In this document: piece by piece, positions 34,363 through 44,248 of the stretch
How the letters are laid out: every line of letters starts with the position of its first letter
Position numbering within the stretch: position 1 is the stretch's first letter
Source: an unicellular cyanobacterium SU3
GTDB lineage: Bacteria > Cyanobacteriota > Cyanobacteriia > Cyanobacteriales > Microcystaceae
Direction of reading: 5' to 3'
Length of the DNA stretch: 64,000 nucleotides
Assembly (NCBI GenBank): GCA_002172675.1
Contig: NETF01000109.1
Coordinates: forward strand, 1 to 64,000
The notes under the pieces: model-generated
Database searches by the model: none
Told to the model about the DNA's origin: nothing
What the model saw: only the letters and a program-made list of their open reading frames with translations
Made by a program: the position numbers and the translations under genes

Positions 34363-35838
34363 ATGGATATTCGTGGCACAAACACCCCATTATTAGACTG
34401 GAGTGGAGATGCGATCGCCCTAGGATTGTTTGAGAATGAAACAACCTTAACAGGGGATTTAAGCCAATTAGATGAGAAAATTGGGGGAACCCTAACAGAA
34501 TTAATCGAAGAAACAGAATTTGAAGGAAAATCAGGCAGTAGCGCAGTTACTCGTATCGGTGGTAACAGTCCCATTCGTAAACTGATGATAGTGGGTTTAG
34601 GGAAAAAAGACGAGTTAACCTTAGACACCCTGCGTTTAGGAACTGCTGGTGTGGCTAGATTAGGGAAAAAAGAGAAGGTCAAAACCCTAGGGATTCATTT
34701 TCCTGTGCTGAATGAAGATAAGAAAGCCAGTAGTACAGCGATCGCAGAAGGGATGATCCTATCCTTGCATGAAGATAACCGCTTCAAGTCCGAACCCGAA
34801 GACAAACCCCAGAAACTCGAAACCGTTGAGATTTTAGGTGTTGGAGATCAAACCGAAGCCATTAATCAGGCTCAAACGGTGTGTTCTGGGGTCATTTTAG
34901 CACGGGAATTAGTAGCCGCACCGGCTAATTCTATCGATCCTGTCACCTTTGCCCAAACTGCCCAAGACTTGGCAAAAGACTACGGTTTAGACATTGAAAT
35001 TTTAGAAAAAGACGAATGTGAAAAACGAGGAATGGGGGCATTTTTAGGAGTCGCCAAAGCCTCAGATTTACCGCCGAAATTTATCCATCTCACCTATAAA
35101 CCCAGTGGAAACCCGAAACGGAAACTAGCCATTGTGGGCAAAAGTTTAACCTTTGATTCTGGCGGTTTAAATATAAAAGGATCAGGCAGTGGTATCGAAA
35201 CCATGAAAATGGATATGGGAGGGGGTGCAGCAACCCTCGGCGCAGCCAAAGCCATTGGTCAATTGAAACCCGATGTAGAAGTTCATTTTGTTTGTGCAGC
35301 CACAGAAAATATGATCAGTGGTCATGCAATGCACCCCGGAGATATATTAACCGCATCCAATGGCAAAACCATTGAAGTGAATAATACCGATGCTGAGGGA
35401 CGTTTAACCTTAGCCGATGCGTTAGTGTTCGCTGAAGCATTAAAAGTTGATGCGATCGTTGATTTAGCTACCTTAACCGGCGCTTGTATTGTAGCGTTAG
35501 GGGATAATATTTCTGGGTTGTGGAGTACAGATGAAACCCTGGCAGGAGAAATTAAAACCGCCTCCGAAGTAGCAGGAGAAAAGTTTTGGGTGATGCCAAT
35601 GGAAGAGAAGTATTTTGAAGGGTTAAAGTCTCCCATTGCAGACATGAAAAATACAGGACCACGAGCCGGGGGTTCTATTACTGCAGCTTTATTCTTAAAA
35701 CAGTTTATTAAAGAAACCCCCTGGGCCCATTTAGATATTGCCGGCCCAGTTTGGGCAGACAAAGAAAATGGGGTTAATAATGCCGGCGCAACTGGTTTTC
35801 CGGTGAGAACTTTGGTTCATTGGGTATTAAATTCATAA
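34363..35838 (+). CDS. pepA: Leucyl aminopeptidase (M17)
   Basis: 491 residues from ATG 34363. The family features are intact: [20 protein letters not shown] with metal ligands, [13 protein letters not shown], and the signature [18 protein letters not shown]. It is a hexameric di-zinc enzyme removing N-terminal Leu and other residues from peptides in the cytoplasm. The frame extends four codons upstream to a TTG (34351), but the ATG is preferred. Monocistronic. Confidence 0.95.
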   Translation: MDIRGTNTPLLDWSGDAIALGLFENETTLTGDLSQLDEKIGGTLTELIEETEFEGKSGSSAVTRIGGNSPIRKLMIVGLGKKDELTLDTLRLGTAGVARLGKKEKVKTLGIHFPVLNEDKKASSTAIAEGMILSLHEDNRFKSEPEDKPQKLETVEILGVGDQTEAINQAQTVCSGVILARELVAAPANSIDPVTFAQTAQDLAKDYGLDIEILEKDECEKRGMGAFLGVAKASDLPPKFIHLTYKPSGNPKRKLAIVGKSLTFDSGGLNIKGSGSGIETMKMDMGGGAATLGAAKAIGQLKPDVEVHFVCAATENMISGHAMHPGDILTASNGKTIEVNNTDAEGRLTLADALVFAEALKVDAIVDLATLTGACIVALGDNISGLWSTDETLAGEIKTASEVAGEKFWVMPMEEKYFEGLKSPIADMKNTGPRAGGSITAALFLKQFIKETPWAHLDIAGPVWADKENGVNNAGATGFPVRTLVHWVLNS

Positions 35839-35877
35839 TTACTTTGCTTCGTCTTTCATTGAAGATTAATTGAAGCT

Positions 35878-35910
35878 CTAAGACCAAATGCTTGGGCATT
35901 ATGGTCTTAG
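35878..35910. repeat. 14-bp hairpin with a single bulge, between pepA and the response regulator
   Basis: CTAAGACCA-AATGC (35878-35891), loop TTGG, and GCATT-A-TGGTCTTAG (35896-35910) form a near-perfect palindrome with one bulged A. No T-tract on either side. It is probably a dispersed palindromic repeat or a 3'-end stabiliser of the pepA message. Confidence 0.55.
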
Positions 35911-36092
35911 ATTCTCAAGACAAGTTACCCTGTCTCCCACTCCTGAAAATCATTAACATCAAACAGCGATAACTGTTCTTACTTAATAACATCAAAATTC
36001 CCAGGCTCAATTTCTTATGGATAATGCTTCGCTACGACATTAAGAGAATAGAAAAAATGCTATCCTTAAAGTAGAGACAAAAATCCTCACTT

Positions 36093-36767
36093 ATGCCATT
36101 ACTGATTCTAGTCGCCGATGACGACCTTGGAATTCGTGTCGCCGTTAAAGACTACTTAGAAATGCACGGTTATGCAGCGATAACCGCCCAAAATGGAGAA
36201 GATGCCTTTTCCTTAGTTCAAACTTATCGTCCCCATTTGTTGGTATCAGATATCAAGATGCCATACAAAGACGGTTATACCTTAGTCAAAGAACTGCGAC
36301 AACTCCCTGAGTTTCGCTTACTTCCGGTGGTCTTCTTAACCGAGTGTGATACCACAGCAGAGCGTATTCAAGGGTATCAAGTTGGTTGTGATGTCTATTT
36401 ACCCAAACCCTTTGAAATGGAGGAATTAAAAGCAGTTATCCGTAATTTATTGGAGCGATCGCAAATCATTCAGTCAGAATGGCGGTTTTCTCAAGAACAG
36501 TCCCAGACTCAAAAAAATCTCCAACAACAACAAGAAGCGGCTAAAATCTCCATTCAAGCAGAAATGGAATTGTTAGACCTCACTCGAAGAGAAAGCGAAG
36601 TGCTTGATTTATTAACCACTGGACTATCTAACGGAGAAATTGGTCAGAGACTCCATTTAAGCCCTCGTACCATCGAAAAGTATGTTAGTAGTCTCCTGCG
36701 CAAAACTGACACTAGCAACCGTGCCGAATTAGTTCGTTTCGCCTTAGATCATCATTTAATTAGTTAA
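36093..36767 (+). CDS. NarL/LuxR-type response regulator (Ycf29-like)
   Basis: 224 residues. The receiver domain has the acidic pair in VADDDLGIR, the phosphoacceptor Asp in LLVSDIKMPYKDGY and the Lys-Pro in VYLPKPFEMEEL. A Gln-rich linker (SQEQSQTQKNLQQQQEAAK) leads to a LuxR HTH: LTRRESEVLDLLTTGLSNGE, IGQRLHLSPRTIEKYVSSLL. It resembles the Ycf29/TctD-like regulators of cyanobacteria and red-algal plastids. The sensor kinase and target genes are not identified. Confidence 0.92.
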   Translation: MPLLILVADDDLGIRVAVKDYLEMHGYAAITAQNGEDAFSLVQTYRPHLLVSDIKMPYKDGYTLVKELRQLPEFRLLPVVFLTECDTTAERIQGYQVGCDVYLPKPFEMEELKAVIRNLLERSQIIQSEWRFSQEQSQTQKNLQQQQEAAKISIQAEMELLDLTRRESEVLDLLTTGLSNGEIGQRLHLSPRTIEKYVSSLLRKTDTSNRAELVRFALDHHLIS

Positions 36768-36804
36768 ACCTTGGAACAAAACCTAATATAATGGGTCACT
36801 TAAG

Positions 36805-36832
36805 TTACAATAAATAACAGATTTAATATACT
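36805..36832 (+). promoter_or_regulatory. Promoter candidate for a structured small RNA
   Basis: TTACAA (36805-36810) and TATACT (36827-36832) are spaced 16 bp and would start RNA around 36839. No ORF of note follows; instead a folded region and a strong terminator do. Confidence 0.35.
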
Positions 36833-36838
36833 GTTAAC

Positions 36839-36947
36839 TATCCAAACTTTAAAGTGTCTCCGTAACAAGAGTTAGCCGTTTTTTTGATGTTTTACGCTTC
36901 ATCGGCAGCTCTTAACGACAGTCCAGGAATTTTCTGGACTGTTTTTT
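36839..36947 (+). ncRNA. Candidate two-hairpin small RNA
   Basis: The predicted transcript of about 110 nt contains AAGAG-TTA-GCCG (36867-36878) pairing with CGGC-AG-CTCTT (36903-36913), nine base pairs with a symmetric-like internal loop. It ends with the 8-bp intrinsic terminator at 36919-36947. A promoter-like element precedes it. Reading frames through it are short and not protein-like. It does not match the cyanobacterial RNAs I can recall (6S, Yfr1, Yfr2). Confidence 0.4.
36919..36947 (+). terminator. Rho-independent terminator
   Basis: CAGTCCAG (36919-36926) and CTGGACTG (36934-36941), loop of 7, followed by TTTTTT (36942-36947). It lies 150 bp after the response-regulator stop, so it may end either that transcript or the small RNA. 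Confidence 0.85.
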
Positions 36948-36970
36948 CTATGTACTCATATCTTGCGCCT

Positions 36971-37135
36971 CATACGAGATCCGCTTTAGATAGTATAGTA
37001 TCAAGCTTTGGAGCAGGGAGCGCCGGAGCAGGGAGTAGGGAGAAAGGAGAAAAAACGTTACTCTACTAAAATAAGCGGATTTGGTATCAGATCAAACTAG
37101 CTAGTTTAGAGAGAAAACAGGGAACGGGGAACAGA
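36971..37135. repeat. Purine-rich tandem repeats between imperfect inverted repeats
   Basis: GGAGCAGGGAG-type units repeat at 37010-37049 and GGGAACGGGGAAC-type units at 37117-37135. The first array is bounded by an imperfect inverted pair around 36971-36988 (ATACGAGATCCGCTTTA) and 37073-37090 (TAAGCGGATTTGGTATCA), giving a MITE-like look. The following bases to 37182 carry ACTCCGAACTCCTAACTCCG-like repeats before the ychF stop. Nothing coding. Confidence 0.5.
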
Positions 37136-37182
37136 ATTGTATGATTTAACTCCGAACTCCTAACTCCGACTTCGAACCCAAG

Positions 37183-38274
37183 TCAGACATTAAACCTAAA
37201 TAACATCACGTCCCCTTCCTTTACTACATAGTCTTTTCCTTCACTACGTACTAATCCCTTTTCTTTGGCCACCGTCATGGTTTTACAAGCCACTAAATCT
37301 TCATAGGAAATGGTCTCAGCGCGAATAAATCCCCGTTCAAAGTCCGTATGAATAACTCCGGCTGCTTGGGGTGCTTTCATTCCTGCAAAAATAGTCCAAG
37401 CGCGAGTCTCTTGAGGTCCGGTGGTTAAATAGGTTCTCAGACCCAATAATTCATAGGTGGCTTTAATGAGTGATTGTAAGCCCCCCTCTTTAACCCCTAA
37501 CGAGTCTAAATAGTCCGCTTTTTCCTCTTCAGAAATCTCGATTAATTCCGATTCGACTTGAGCAGAAACAATGACAACCTTTGCATTGTCAGTTTCAGCA
37601 ATCTTTCTCACCTCCTCAACCCAATCATTACCAGTGGCTAGGTCATCTTCTGATACATTAGCTGCATAAATAATCGGTTTGCGGGTCAACAGTCCCAAGG
37701 GTTTGATTAAGACTTCTTCTTCTTCGGTTAACTCTACATGACGCGCCCCTTTTCCTTCATTGAGCGCAGCGATAATCTTCTCTAAGGCAACAATTTCCTC
37801 TTGACCTTCTTTTTTCCCCTTAACTTGCTTTTGCACCCGTTCTAGACGTTTTTCCATCTGGCTGAGGTCAGCTAAAGCCAATTCTAAATTAATCACTTCG
37901 ATATCCCTAGCTGGGTCAACAGAACCCGAAACATGAATAATATCATCGTCATCAAAACAGCGCACCACGTGGACAATAGCATCAACTTCACGTATATTCG
38001 CTAAAAACTGATTACCGAGTCCTTCCCCTTGGGAAGCCCCTTTGACCAAGCCAGCGATATCCACAAATTCCATACGAGTCGGGACAACCTTATCGGACTG
38101 GGAAAGTTCAGCTAAAACCGTTAATCGTTCATCAGGAACCGAAACAACCCCTACATTCGGTTCTATAGTACAAAAGGGGAAATTAGCAGCGTCTGCCTTA
38201 GCATTAGCAACAAGCGCATTAAATAAAGTCGATTTACCGACGTTCGGTAGTCCAACAATTCCAGCTTTGAGCAT
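37183..38274 (-). CDS. ychF: YchF-type ribosome-associated ATPase/GTPase (Obg family)
   Basis: 363 residues, the standard YchF length. G1 is GLPNVGKSTLFNAL, followed by NFPFCTIEPNVG, FVDIAGLVKGASQGEGLGNQ at G3 and YAANVSEDD in place of the NKxD specificity motif, which explains the family's preference for ATP. A C-terminal TGS-like domain ends EGDVMLFRFNV. It associates with ribosomes and participates in stress and redox responses. Confidence 0.95.
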   Translation of the reverse strand: MLKAGIVGLPNVGKSTLFNALVANAKADAANFPFCTIEPNVGVVSVPDERLTVLAELSQSDKVVPTRMEFVDIAGLVKGASQGEGLGNQFLANIREVDAIVHVVRCFDDDDIIHVSGSVDPARDIEVINLELALADLSQMEKRLERVQKQVKGKKEGQEEIVALEKIIAALNEGKGARHVELTEEEEVLIKPLGLLTRKPIIYAANVSEDDLATGNDWVEEVRKIAETDNAKVVIVSAQVESELIEISEEEKADYLDSLGVKEGGLQSLIKATYELLGLRTYLTTGPQETRAWTIFAGMKAPQAAGVIHTDFERGFIRAETISYEDLVACKTMTVAKEKGLVRSEGKDYVVKEGDVMLFRFNV

Positions 38275-38345
38275 TAATTTCTTCTTTTGTGTTCAATCAT
38301 TCTTTACTTATTATCAATGATCTACCGAAAATGATCAATGTAGGG

Positions 38346-38966
38346 TTAATTGCGAATGGTTTGACGATAAGCGCGTACCATTTCAGGTTCTTCAGCAGGA
38401 TTGATATATTGAGCTAACTGCTTTAAATTTAGTTCAGGTAAGAATTGACTTTGCTCAATTTCTTGATACCCTTCTAATTCATCAATCAAACCGTATAGGG
38501 TAAATTTTTCTTCTTGCCAAAATAACACTTCAGGGATGTTTAAGCCTTGATAGATTTTTAATTTATCAATTCCACCACTGGTTATAATAACTTCTATAGC
38601 TAAATCTGGAATATCTTTGCGATTCCCGATACAATAACTTTCATCAGGTTCTAATCCTCTAAATTTTGCTTCTTTTTTATAGGTAGCTGATCCACATCCA
38701 TATAAATCAATTCCTTTTTCTAAGGCATAAATTTCGATTAATCTTCCAATTAAAGTTTTTATCATTTCATGTTCTGGAGAATTAGTCATAATTTCAAGAT
38801 CGCCTTCGAGATAACTTAAACGTAACAAGGGTTTATCTCTGAAAATCCTTAAAAGACTCTCATATTCATGCCAACTGATATCATTAAGAGTAATACGGTT
38901 TTCTTTGATTCTTGGATTTAATAGTTTCTCTAAGTCCGACGAAGCGATATCTAATGTAACTTTCAT
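38346..38966 (-). CDS. Uma2-family putative endonuclease
   Basis: 206 residues. LRLSYLEGDLEIMTNSPEHE, then EPDESYCIGNRKDIPDLAIE and VIITSGGIDKLKIYQGLNIP followed by EVLFWQEEKF, give the nuclease-like acidic residues of DUF820/Uma2. It begins 19 bp after the GGDEF-EAL gene stop on the same strand, so it could be carried on the same transcript, but a functional link is unlikely. Function of the family is unsettled. Confidence 0.88.
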   Translation of the reverse strand: MKVTLDIASSDLEKLLNPRIKENRITLNDISWHEYESLLRIFRDKPLLRLSYLEGDLEIMTNSPEHEMIKTLIGRLIEIYALEKGIDLYGCGSATYKKEAKFRGLEPDESYCIGNRKDIPDLAIEVIITSGGIDKLKIYQGLNIPEVLFWQEEKFTLYGLIDELEGYQEIEQSQFLPELNLKQLAQYINPAEEPEMVRAYRQTIRN

Positions 38967-38985
38967 AATTATCTATTATTAATTG

Positions 38986-40770
38986 TTAATTATTGTTTAA
39001 CAGTTTTTCTGCTTCTGTAGGTGGTAAAGGACGATTAAAAAAGTATCCTTGACCATAATCACACTTTAATTGTTGTAAATAAATGAGTTGTTCTTCTGTT
39101 TCAATCCCTTCTGCAACCACTTCCATACCTAAGTTATGAGCCAAAGTAATAATCGATTGAATAATTTCTGAATTTTCTTTCGGTTTACCGATGCTATCAA
39201 TAAAAGAACGATCAATTTTTAAAGTGTCAACTGGAAAACGATGTAAATAACTTAAAGAAGAATAACCGGTACCAAAATCATCAAGACAGATTTCTAAATT
39301 ACGTTTCTTTAGTTCATTAACCAATTTGGTGCTTTCTAAAGAATATTCAATTAAAGAGGTTTCTGTAATTTCTATTTTTAAATTTTTAGAACTCAAGCCC
39401 ATTTTTTCTAAAATTTCGTCGATGTTTTGCACAAGATTACTATCATTAAACTGTTGACTAGACAAATTTACAGCAACTTTCAAAGTCGTTGCATTAGGAT
39501 ATTTCTGGTTCCAGATTTGTATCTGATGACAGACCTTTTCTAAAACGATGGTACCGATGGGAATAATTAACCCTGTATTTTCAGCAACAGGAATAAATTC
39601 CCCAGGAGAAATAAAACCTTTGTGGGGATGTTGCCAACGAATTAAAGCTTCAAACCCCACTAATTTAATGGGGTTTAATTGCATAATCGGTTGATAATAA
39701 ACTTCAAATTCCCCTTGATCGATACCGTAACGTAAATCTGTTTCTAACGTTAATAACTTTAATGCTTGGGCGTGCATTTGTTTATTAAAAATTTCGTATC
39801 TTCCCCGTCCTTTTTCTTTGGCTTTTCCCATGGCAATATCAGCATCCCGTAAAATTTCGATCGCAGATTGATAGCTAGGCAAACTGATGGTTAAACCAAT
39901 ACTCGGACTGGTAAAAACTTCTTTTTCTTTGATAACAAATGAAGTGGTTAAGGCCTTTTGAACCTTTTGGGCGATTCTAAGAGCTTCGTTAACATCATCA
40001 ATGGGATCGAGTAAAATAGCAAATTCATCTCCTCCTACGCGAGCTACGGTATCAGCCGGACTAACCAAAGTTTCTAGGGTATGACTAACCTCAATTAAGA
40101 GATCATCCCCTACCATATGACCTTCACTATCGTTAATTCTTTTAAAGCGATCAAGATCAATGACAAAAACGGCAAAAATATAATTATTCTCTTCGTGAAC
40201 CCGTTTCAGGGCTAACTCAACCCGTTCTAGAAATAAGCGACGGTTGGCTAACTTCGTTAGACTATCGTGACGGGCGTTAAATAACAGTTCTCCTTGCGTT
40301 TCTAATAAAGCTGTGGTACGTTCTTCGACTCGTTTTTCTAGTTCTTGGTTTAATTGTCGGAGTTGATCACGGGTTTTTCTGAAGGCTAAATGAAGAGAGA
40401 CTCTAGCGCGGATTTCTTCAAACTGAAACGGTTTAATAACGTAATCAACACCCCCTGCTTCAAAGGCTTTGACCTTATCTTCTGCATCTTGCAAAGCACT
40501 GAGAAAAATGACAGGAATCTCTGCGGTTTCTGGGAACTGTTTAAGTTGTTGACAGACTTCATAACCATCCATATCGGGCATTTTGATATCCAAGAGAATG
40601 ATATCTGGTGGCATGGTTTTGGCGGCTGTTATTGCCATATTCCCACTGGTAACTGCCCGTACTTTATACCCTGCTTTGGCTAACATAGTTGATAAAATGC
40701 GAAGATTTGGGGGTTTGTCATCAACAATCAGAATATTTGCTGAGGGTTGCGAGGCATAGAGATTAATCAT
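38986..40770 (-). CDS. Response regulator with GGDEF and EAL domains (c-di-GMP turnover)
   Basis: 594 residues: receiver with phosphoacceptor Asp61 (IILLDIKMPDMDGY), a coiled linker, GGDEF at 246-250 (ARVGGDEFAIL) and EAL at 374-376 (GFEALIRWQHP), with DDFGTGYSSLSYL in the EAL domain. Both active-site motifs look intact, so it may make and break c-di-GMP or favour one activity on phosphorylation. The inhibitory I-site RxxD is absent (SPAD at 237-240), so product inhibition is not expected. It is 70 bp downstream of the hybrid kinase gene, suggesting a cognate pair. Confidence 0.95.
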   Translation of the reverse strand: MINLYASQPSANILIVDDKPPNLRILSTMLAKAGYKVRAVTSGNMAITAAKTMPPDIILLDIKMPDMDGYEVCQQLKQFPETAEIPVIFLSALQDAEDKVKAFEAGGVDYVIKPFQFEEIRARVSLHLAFRKTRDQLRQLNQELEKRVEERTTALLETQGELLFNARHDSLTKLANRRLFLERVELALKRVHEENNYIFAVFVIDLDRFKRINDSEGHMVGDDLLIEVSHTLETLVSPADTVARVGGDEFAILLDPIDDVNEALRIAQKVQKALTTSFVIKEKEVFTSPSIGLTISLPSYQSAIEILRDADIAMGKAKEKGRGRYEIFNKQMHAQALKLLTLETDLRYGIDQGEFEVYYQPIMQLNPIKLVGFEALIRWQHPHKGFISPGEFIPVAENTGLIIPIGTIVLEKVCHQIQIWNQKYPNATTLKVAVNLSSQQFNDSNLVQNIDEILEKMGLSSKNLKIEITETSLIEYSLESTKLVNELKKRNLEICLDDFGTGYSSLSYLHRFPVDTLKIDRSFIDSIGKPKENSEIIQSIITLAHNLGMEVVAEGIETEEQLIYLQQLKCDYGQGYFFNRPLPPTEAEKLLNNN

Positions 40771-40840
40771 GAATAAAAGTTATTTATATGATTACATTTT
40801 TGCAATAATGAATAATTTAAGTATAATTTGAAAACAATTA

Positions 40841-43800
40841 TTACTTGCTGATTTCCATTATCTGATCAAAACTGTAATTTTCCACTAAGTCTGCTATCCC
40901 TTGACATAAATCTGTATACTCTGATGGTAATTCATTAAGGAGTTGTAGTATAGAGTCTCTATCAGCTGCTGCTGCTTTTTGATAGAGTTGTTTACGCCAC
41001 GATTTAGATAGGGTGTCTAATTGGGTTTTGAGTTGTTTTAATTGTTCTGTTGTTGTCTTCTCTTGAGGAACGGTAGCGGTTAAGGAACTACTATAAATAT
41101 ATCGAACCCCTAGGTGTTCGGCAAGTTTTTCAAAAATTGTGGACTCATAAAAAGGTTTACTAACAAAATCATCGCAACCCATCTTCAAAACGGCTTCTCT
41201 ATTTTCGCTCAAAACACTGGCAGTTAAAGCGATAATTTTAGTAGTTTTGGTACATTCTAATTCTTTCATTTTAGTACGAATGATTTGAGTGGCTTGATAC
41301 CCATCCATAACTGGCATTTCTAAATCCATCCAAATCAAGTCCGGTTGCCATGTTTCCCAAAGTTTGACCCCTTCTTCTCCATTTGTAGCTTCTTTAACCA
41401 CCAATCCCAGGGATTTTAAAATATCAATTAAGATTTTACGATTGGCAAAATTATCTTCAACAATTAAAATACGGTATGAGGGCTGATTCGGAGCTAATCC
41501 GATTACTTTTTCTTGGCTAGAAATCTGAAAATCATTACTATCTTGGGAAGTTTCTACCCATAAAGTAAAGTAAAAGACAGTACCTTTATTGGGATGAGAA
41601 TCAACTTGCAATGTCCCACCCATTAAGTCAACAAATTCTTTGCTAATAGTTAATCCTAAGCCTGTTCCTTCTTGGCTTTGTTTTCCTAATTCAGTTTGAA
41701 AGAAGGGTTGAAATAAACGGGAAAAATCCTTAACTTCAATTCCTGAACCTGTGTCTTCGATCTCAAATTTTAAAGCGATTTTATTATCTTGTTTATTTGT
41801 CTGTTTTTGATTTGTTTTTATTCTTAAGATTACTTTTCCTTTTTCAGTAAATTTAATACTATTATTGAGCAAATTTATAAATATTTGTCGTAATTTTCCT
41901 TCATCACTAATAATTAGTGTAGGAACATTATCAGCAATATCTATAATTAAATCAATTCCTTTGGATTGGGCTTTCAATTTAAACATTTGGCTAAGATTTG
42001 TAACCAACTGATAAAGGTTTAAAGATTGATAGTGAACAGAAACTTCTCTGGCTTCTATTTTAGCCATGTCTAAAATACTATTAATAATGGTTAATAAATG
42101 TTCTCCACTTTGGTTAATAATTTCAATATATTCTTTTTGTTCATTATTCAAATCACTATCCTTATTAAGGAGTTGACTAAATCCTAAAATTGCATTTAAT
42201 GGGGTTCTTAGTTCGTGGCTCATGTGAGCCAAGAAATTGCTTTTAGCACGACTAGCAGCTTCAGCAGAATTTTTAGCAGTTTCTAATTGCTTTAATAATT
42301 CAGATTGTTGTACAGCTAATCCTAATTGATGACTAATTTGATTTAATAATTGTACTTCTGAAGATTTCCAATGACGGGGATGAGAATTTTGGTAACAAGC
42401 CAGTAAACCCCATAATTTTTTTTGGACAAATAGAGGAACAATTATATATGCTTTTGCTTGTAATTCTTCTAAAAATTCAATATAACATTGTTGATACTCA
42501 CTAGCATAAATATTATCAACCGTAAAGCTTTTATCATATTTGGACTTTTTTCCTTTTGCTCTTTGTATACAAGCATCTTCCCAGACTTTTTTGACCTCAC
42601 CATCGACTGATTTAACCCATTCTTCACCCACCGATTCAGCAATAAATTGTCCACTCCAATCAGCATTAAATTGATAAACCGCAACGCGATCGCTTTGTAA
42701 AATATTTCTAGTTTCCTTAGTGGCATTATTTAAAATGAGCTCAAGCTCAAGACTTTGATGAATTTGTTTAATAATGTCATTTAAAGTTTTAGATTGTTGT
42801 AAATTTTTAGCGAGTTCTTCTTGAATTTGTTTTTGTTCAGTGATATCTCTACCAACACCTTGAATCTCGACAATGTTACCCTGTTCATCAAAAAGTCCCC
42901 GATTAATCCAATATTGCCAACGTCTTTCCCCTTGAGCATTAATGATAGGATGTTCATGACTAATAACAGGATTTTGGACACTCATGCGACTGAAATTATC
43001 CTGTAAAGATTGCTGATACGCTTCAGGAATGAAAAGAATAAAACGATGATTAATGATCTCATGATAGGATTGTCCAAAATAACGACAATAGGCTTCATTA
43101 ACGAAGTTTATAGTTCCATCGGGTAAAAAACGACAGATTAATTCCGTTTGATCCTCAACAATGGCTCGATATCGGGCTTCACTTTCTTTTAAAGCAGTTT
43201 GTGTTTGTCTTAAACGATACATCGATCGCAAAAGATAGACTCGCCAGATGATAATAACAATAGCAATCAATAACATCAACAGCCCTAAACCCCTTAACAT
43301 CCAAGGAGACACAGTTATTACGGGAGTGGGTTCGTACCAACGTTGATAAATTTCTTGATAATCTGAAGAATTAAGAAACTCTTGAACAGCTGGATCTAAT
43401 CGTTGTAGTAGTTGAGTCTTATTTTTATGAACAGTGATCGCTCGTGGAATTTCTTTAAGTGCCGGTTTGATCATTTTGAGGCGATAATCAAGGGAAATGG
43501 ATTGGGCTAAATGCTTAGTGGGAGTTTCAGGATAAGCTAACCCGTCCACTTGTCTAGATAATAGATAGAATAAAGCCTGTTCGGGGAATTCTAGAGATTC
43601 AAGTTTGACGTTTGGGTACTTTTTTAATAGATTAATGGCTTCATTTGCCTCAACCACAGCAATGCTTGAGCCTGATACATCATTGAGGGTCTTAATTTTA
43701 TTATTATCCTGTAAAACAAACAGAGAAATGTTAATGGTTTGAATGGGAACGCTATAACTAAAGCTTTGAGAGCGAGTATGGGTTCTTCCCATACTAGGAA

Positions 43801-44107
43801 TAAGATCAACTTCTCTTGTTTCTAGGGCGTTGATCGTATCACCCCAGTTATCTTTGATTTCATACTTGACTTCGAGATTAGCCCGTTTTGCCACAGCTTC
43901 CATGACATCAATAGCGAACCCTTCGGGGTTTCCTTGGCTATCGACGGAATAGCTAGGGGGAAAGTAACGGGGAACTGCAGCCGTTACCGTTAGGGGAGGA
44001 ATCGAAGAAGGGGTGATGAGTTGAGAAAAAGTAGGTGTATTTCCCTTAAGTAAAACACAAGACCCGATAATTAGAGTTATTGCTATAGTAAAGCGATAAT
44101 ATTTCAC
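40841..44107 (-). CDS. Hybrid sensor histidine kinase (SBP3-PAS-GAF-HisKA-HATPase-REC)
   Basis: 1088 residues. After a signal sequence, residues 38-260 form a family-3 solute-binding domain (YSVDSQGNPEGFAIDVMEAV), followed by a transmembrane helix near 272-292. A PAS domain (306-430), a GAF domain (445-605), HisKA with His631 (HMSHELRTPLNAI), a HATPase with NLLNNSIKF and DTGSGI, and a receiver with Asp928 follow. The GAF domain has QCYIEF at 540, where bilin-binding cyanobacterial GAFs usually have Cys-His. It likely senses a periplasmic amino-acid-like ligand and signals to the GGDEF-EAL protein downstream. Confidence 0.95.
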   Translation of the reverse strand: MKYYRFTIAITLIIGSCVLLKGNTPTFSQLITPSSIPPLTVTAAVPRYFPPSYSVDSQGNPEGFAIDVMEAVAKRANLEVKYEIKDNWGDTINALETREVDLIPSMGRTHTRSQSFSYSVPIQTINISLFVLQDNNKIKTLNDVSGSSIAVVEANEAINLLKKYPNVKLESLEFPEQALFYLLSRQVDGLAYPETPTKHLAQSISLDYRLKMIKPALKEIPRAITVHKNKTQLLQRLDPAVQEFLNSSDYQEIYQRWYEPTPVITVSPWMLRGLGLLMLLIAIVIIIWRVYLLRSMYRLRQTQTALKESEARYRAIVEDQTELICRFLPDGTINFVNEAYCRYFGQSYHEIINHRFILFIPEAYQQSLQDNFSRMSVQNPVISHEHPIINAQGERRWQYWINRGLFDEQGNIVEIQGVGRDITEQKQIQEELAKNLQQSKTLNDIIKQIHQSLELELILNNATKETRNILQSDRVAVYQFNADWSGQFIAESVGEEWVKSVDGEVKKVWEDACIQRAKGKKSKYDKSFTVDNIYASEYQQCYIEFLEELQAKAYIIVPLFVQKKLWGLLACYQNSHPRHWKSSEVQLLNQISHQLGLAVQQSELLKQLETAKNSAEAASRAKSNFLAHMSHELRTPLNAILGFSQLLNKDSDLNNEQKEYIEIINQSGEHLLTIINSILDMAKIEAREVSVHYQSLNLYQLVTNLSQMFKLKAQSKGIDLIIDIADNVPTLIISDEGKLRQIFINLLNNSIKFTEKGKVILRIKTNQKQTNKQDNKIALKFEIEDTGSGIEVKDFSRLFQPFFQTELGKQSQEGTGLGLTISKEFVDLMGGTLQVDSHPNKGTVFYFTLWVETSQDSNDFQISSQEKVIGLAPNQPSYRILIVEDNFANRKILIDILKSLGLVVKEATNGEEGVKLWETWQPDLIWMDLEMPVMDGYQATQIIRTKMKELECTKTTKIIALTASVLSENREAVLKMGCDDFVSKPFYESTIFEKLAEHLGVRYIYSSSLTATVPQEKTTTEQLKQLKTQLDTLSKSWRKQLYQKAAAADRDSILQLLNELPSEYTDLCQGIADLVENYSFDQIMEISK

Positions 44108-44248
44108 GTTTTTTAATTGCGATCGCCCAATACTCTCATTCTTTCATAATCCAGACAATTTATCTGTGATTTAATTATTAAAACATAGACATTCTTCCTA
44201 AAATCCTAGGAAAAAGACTAAAATAAAGTAAGCTTATCTGACAAGATT

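Noticed and set aside
36884-37069. 61-codon open frame downstream of the response regulator
   Set aside because: It crosses the strong terminator at 36919-36947 and the purine-rich tandem repeats, so it is very unlikely to be translated.
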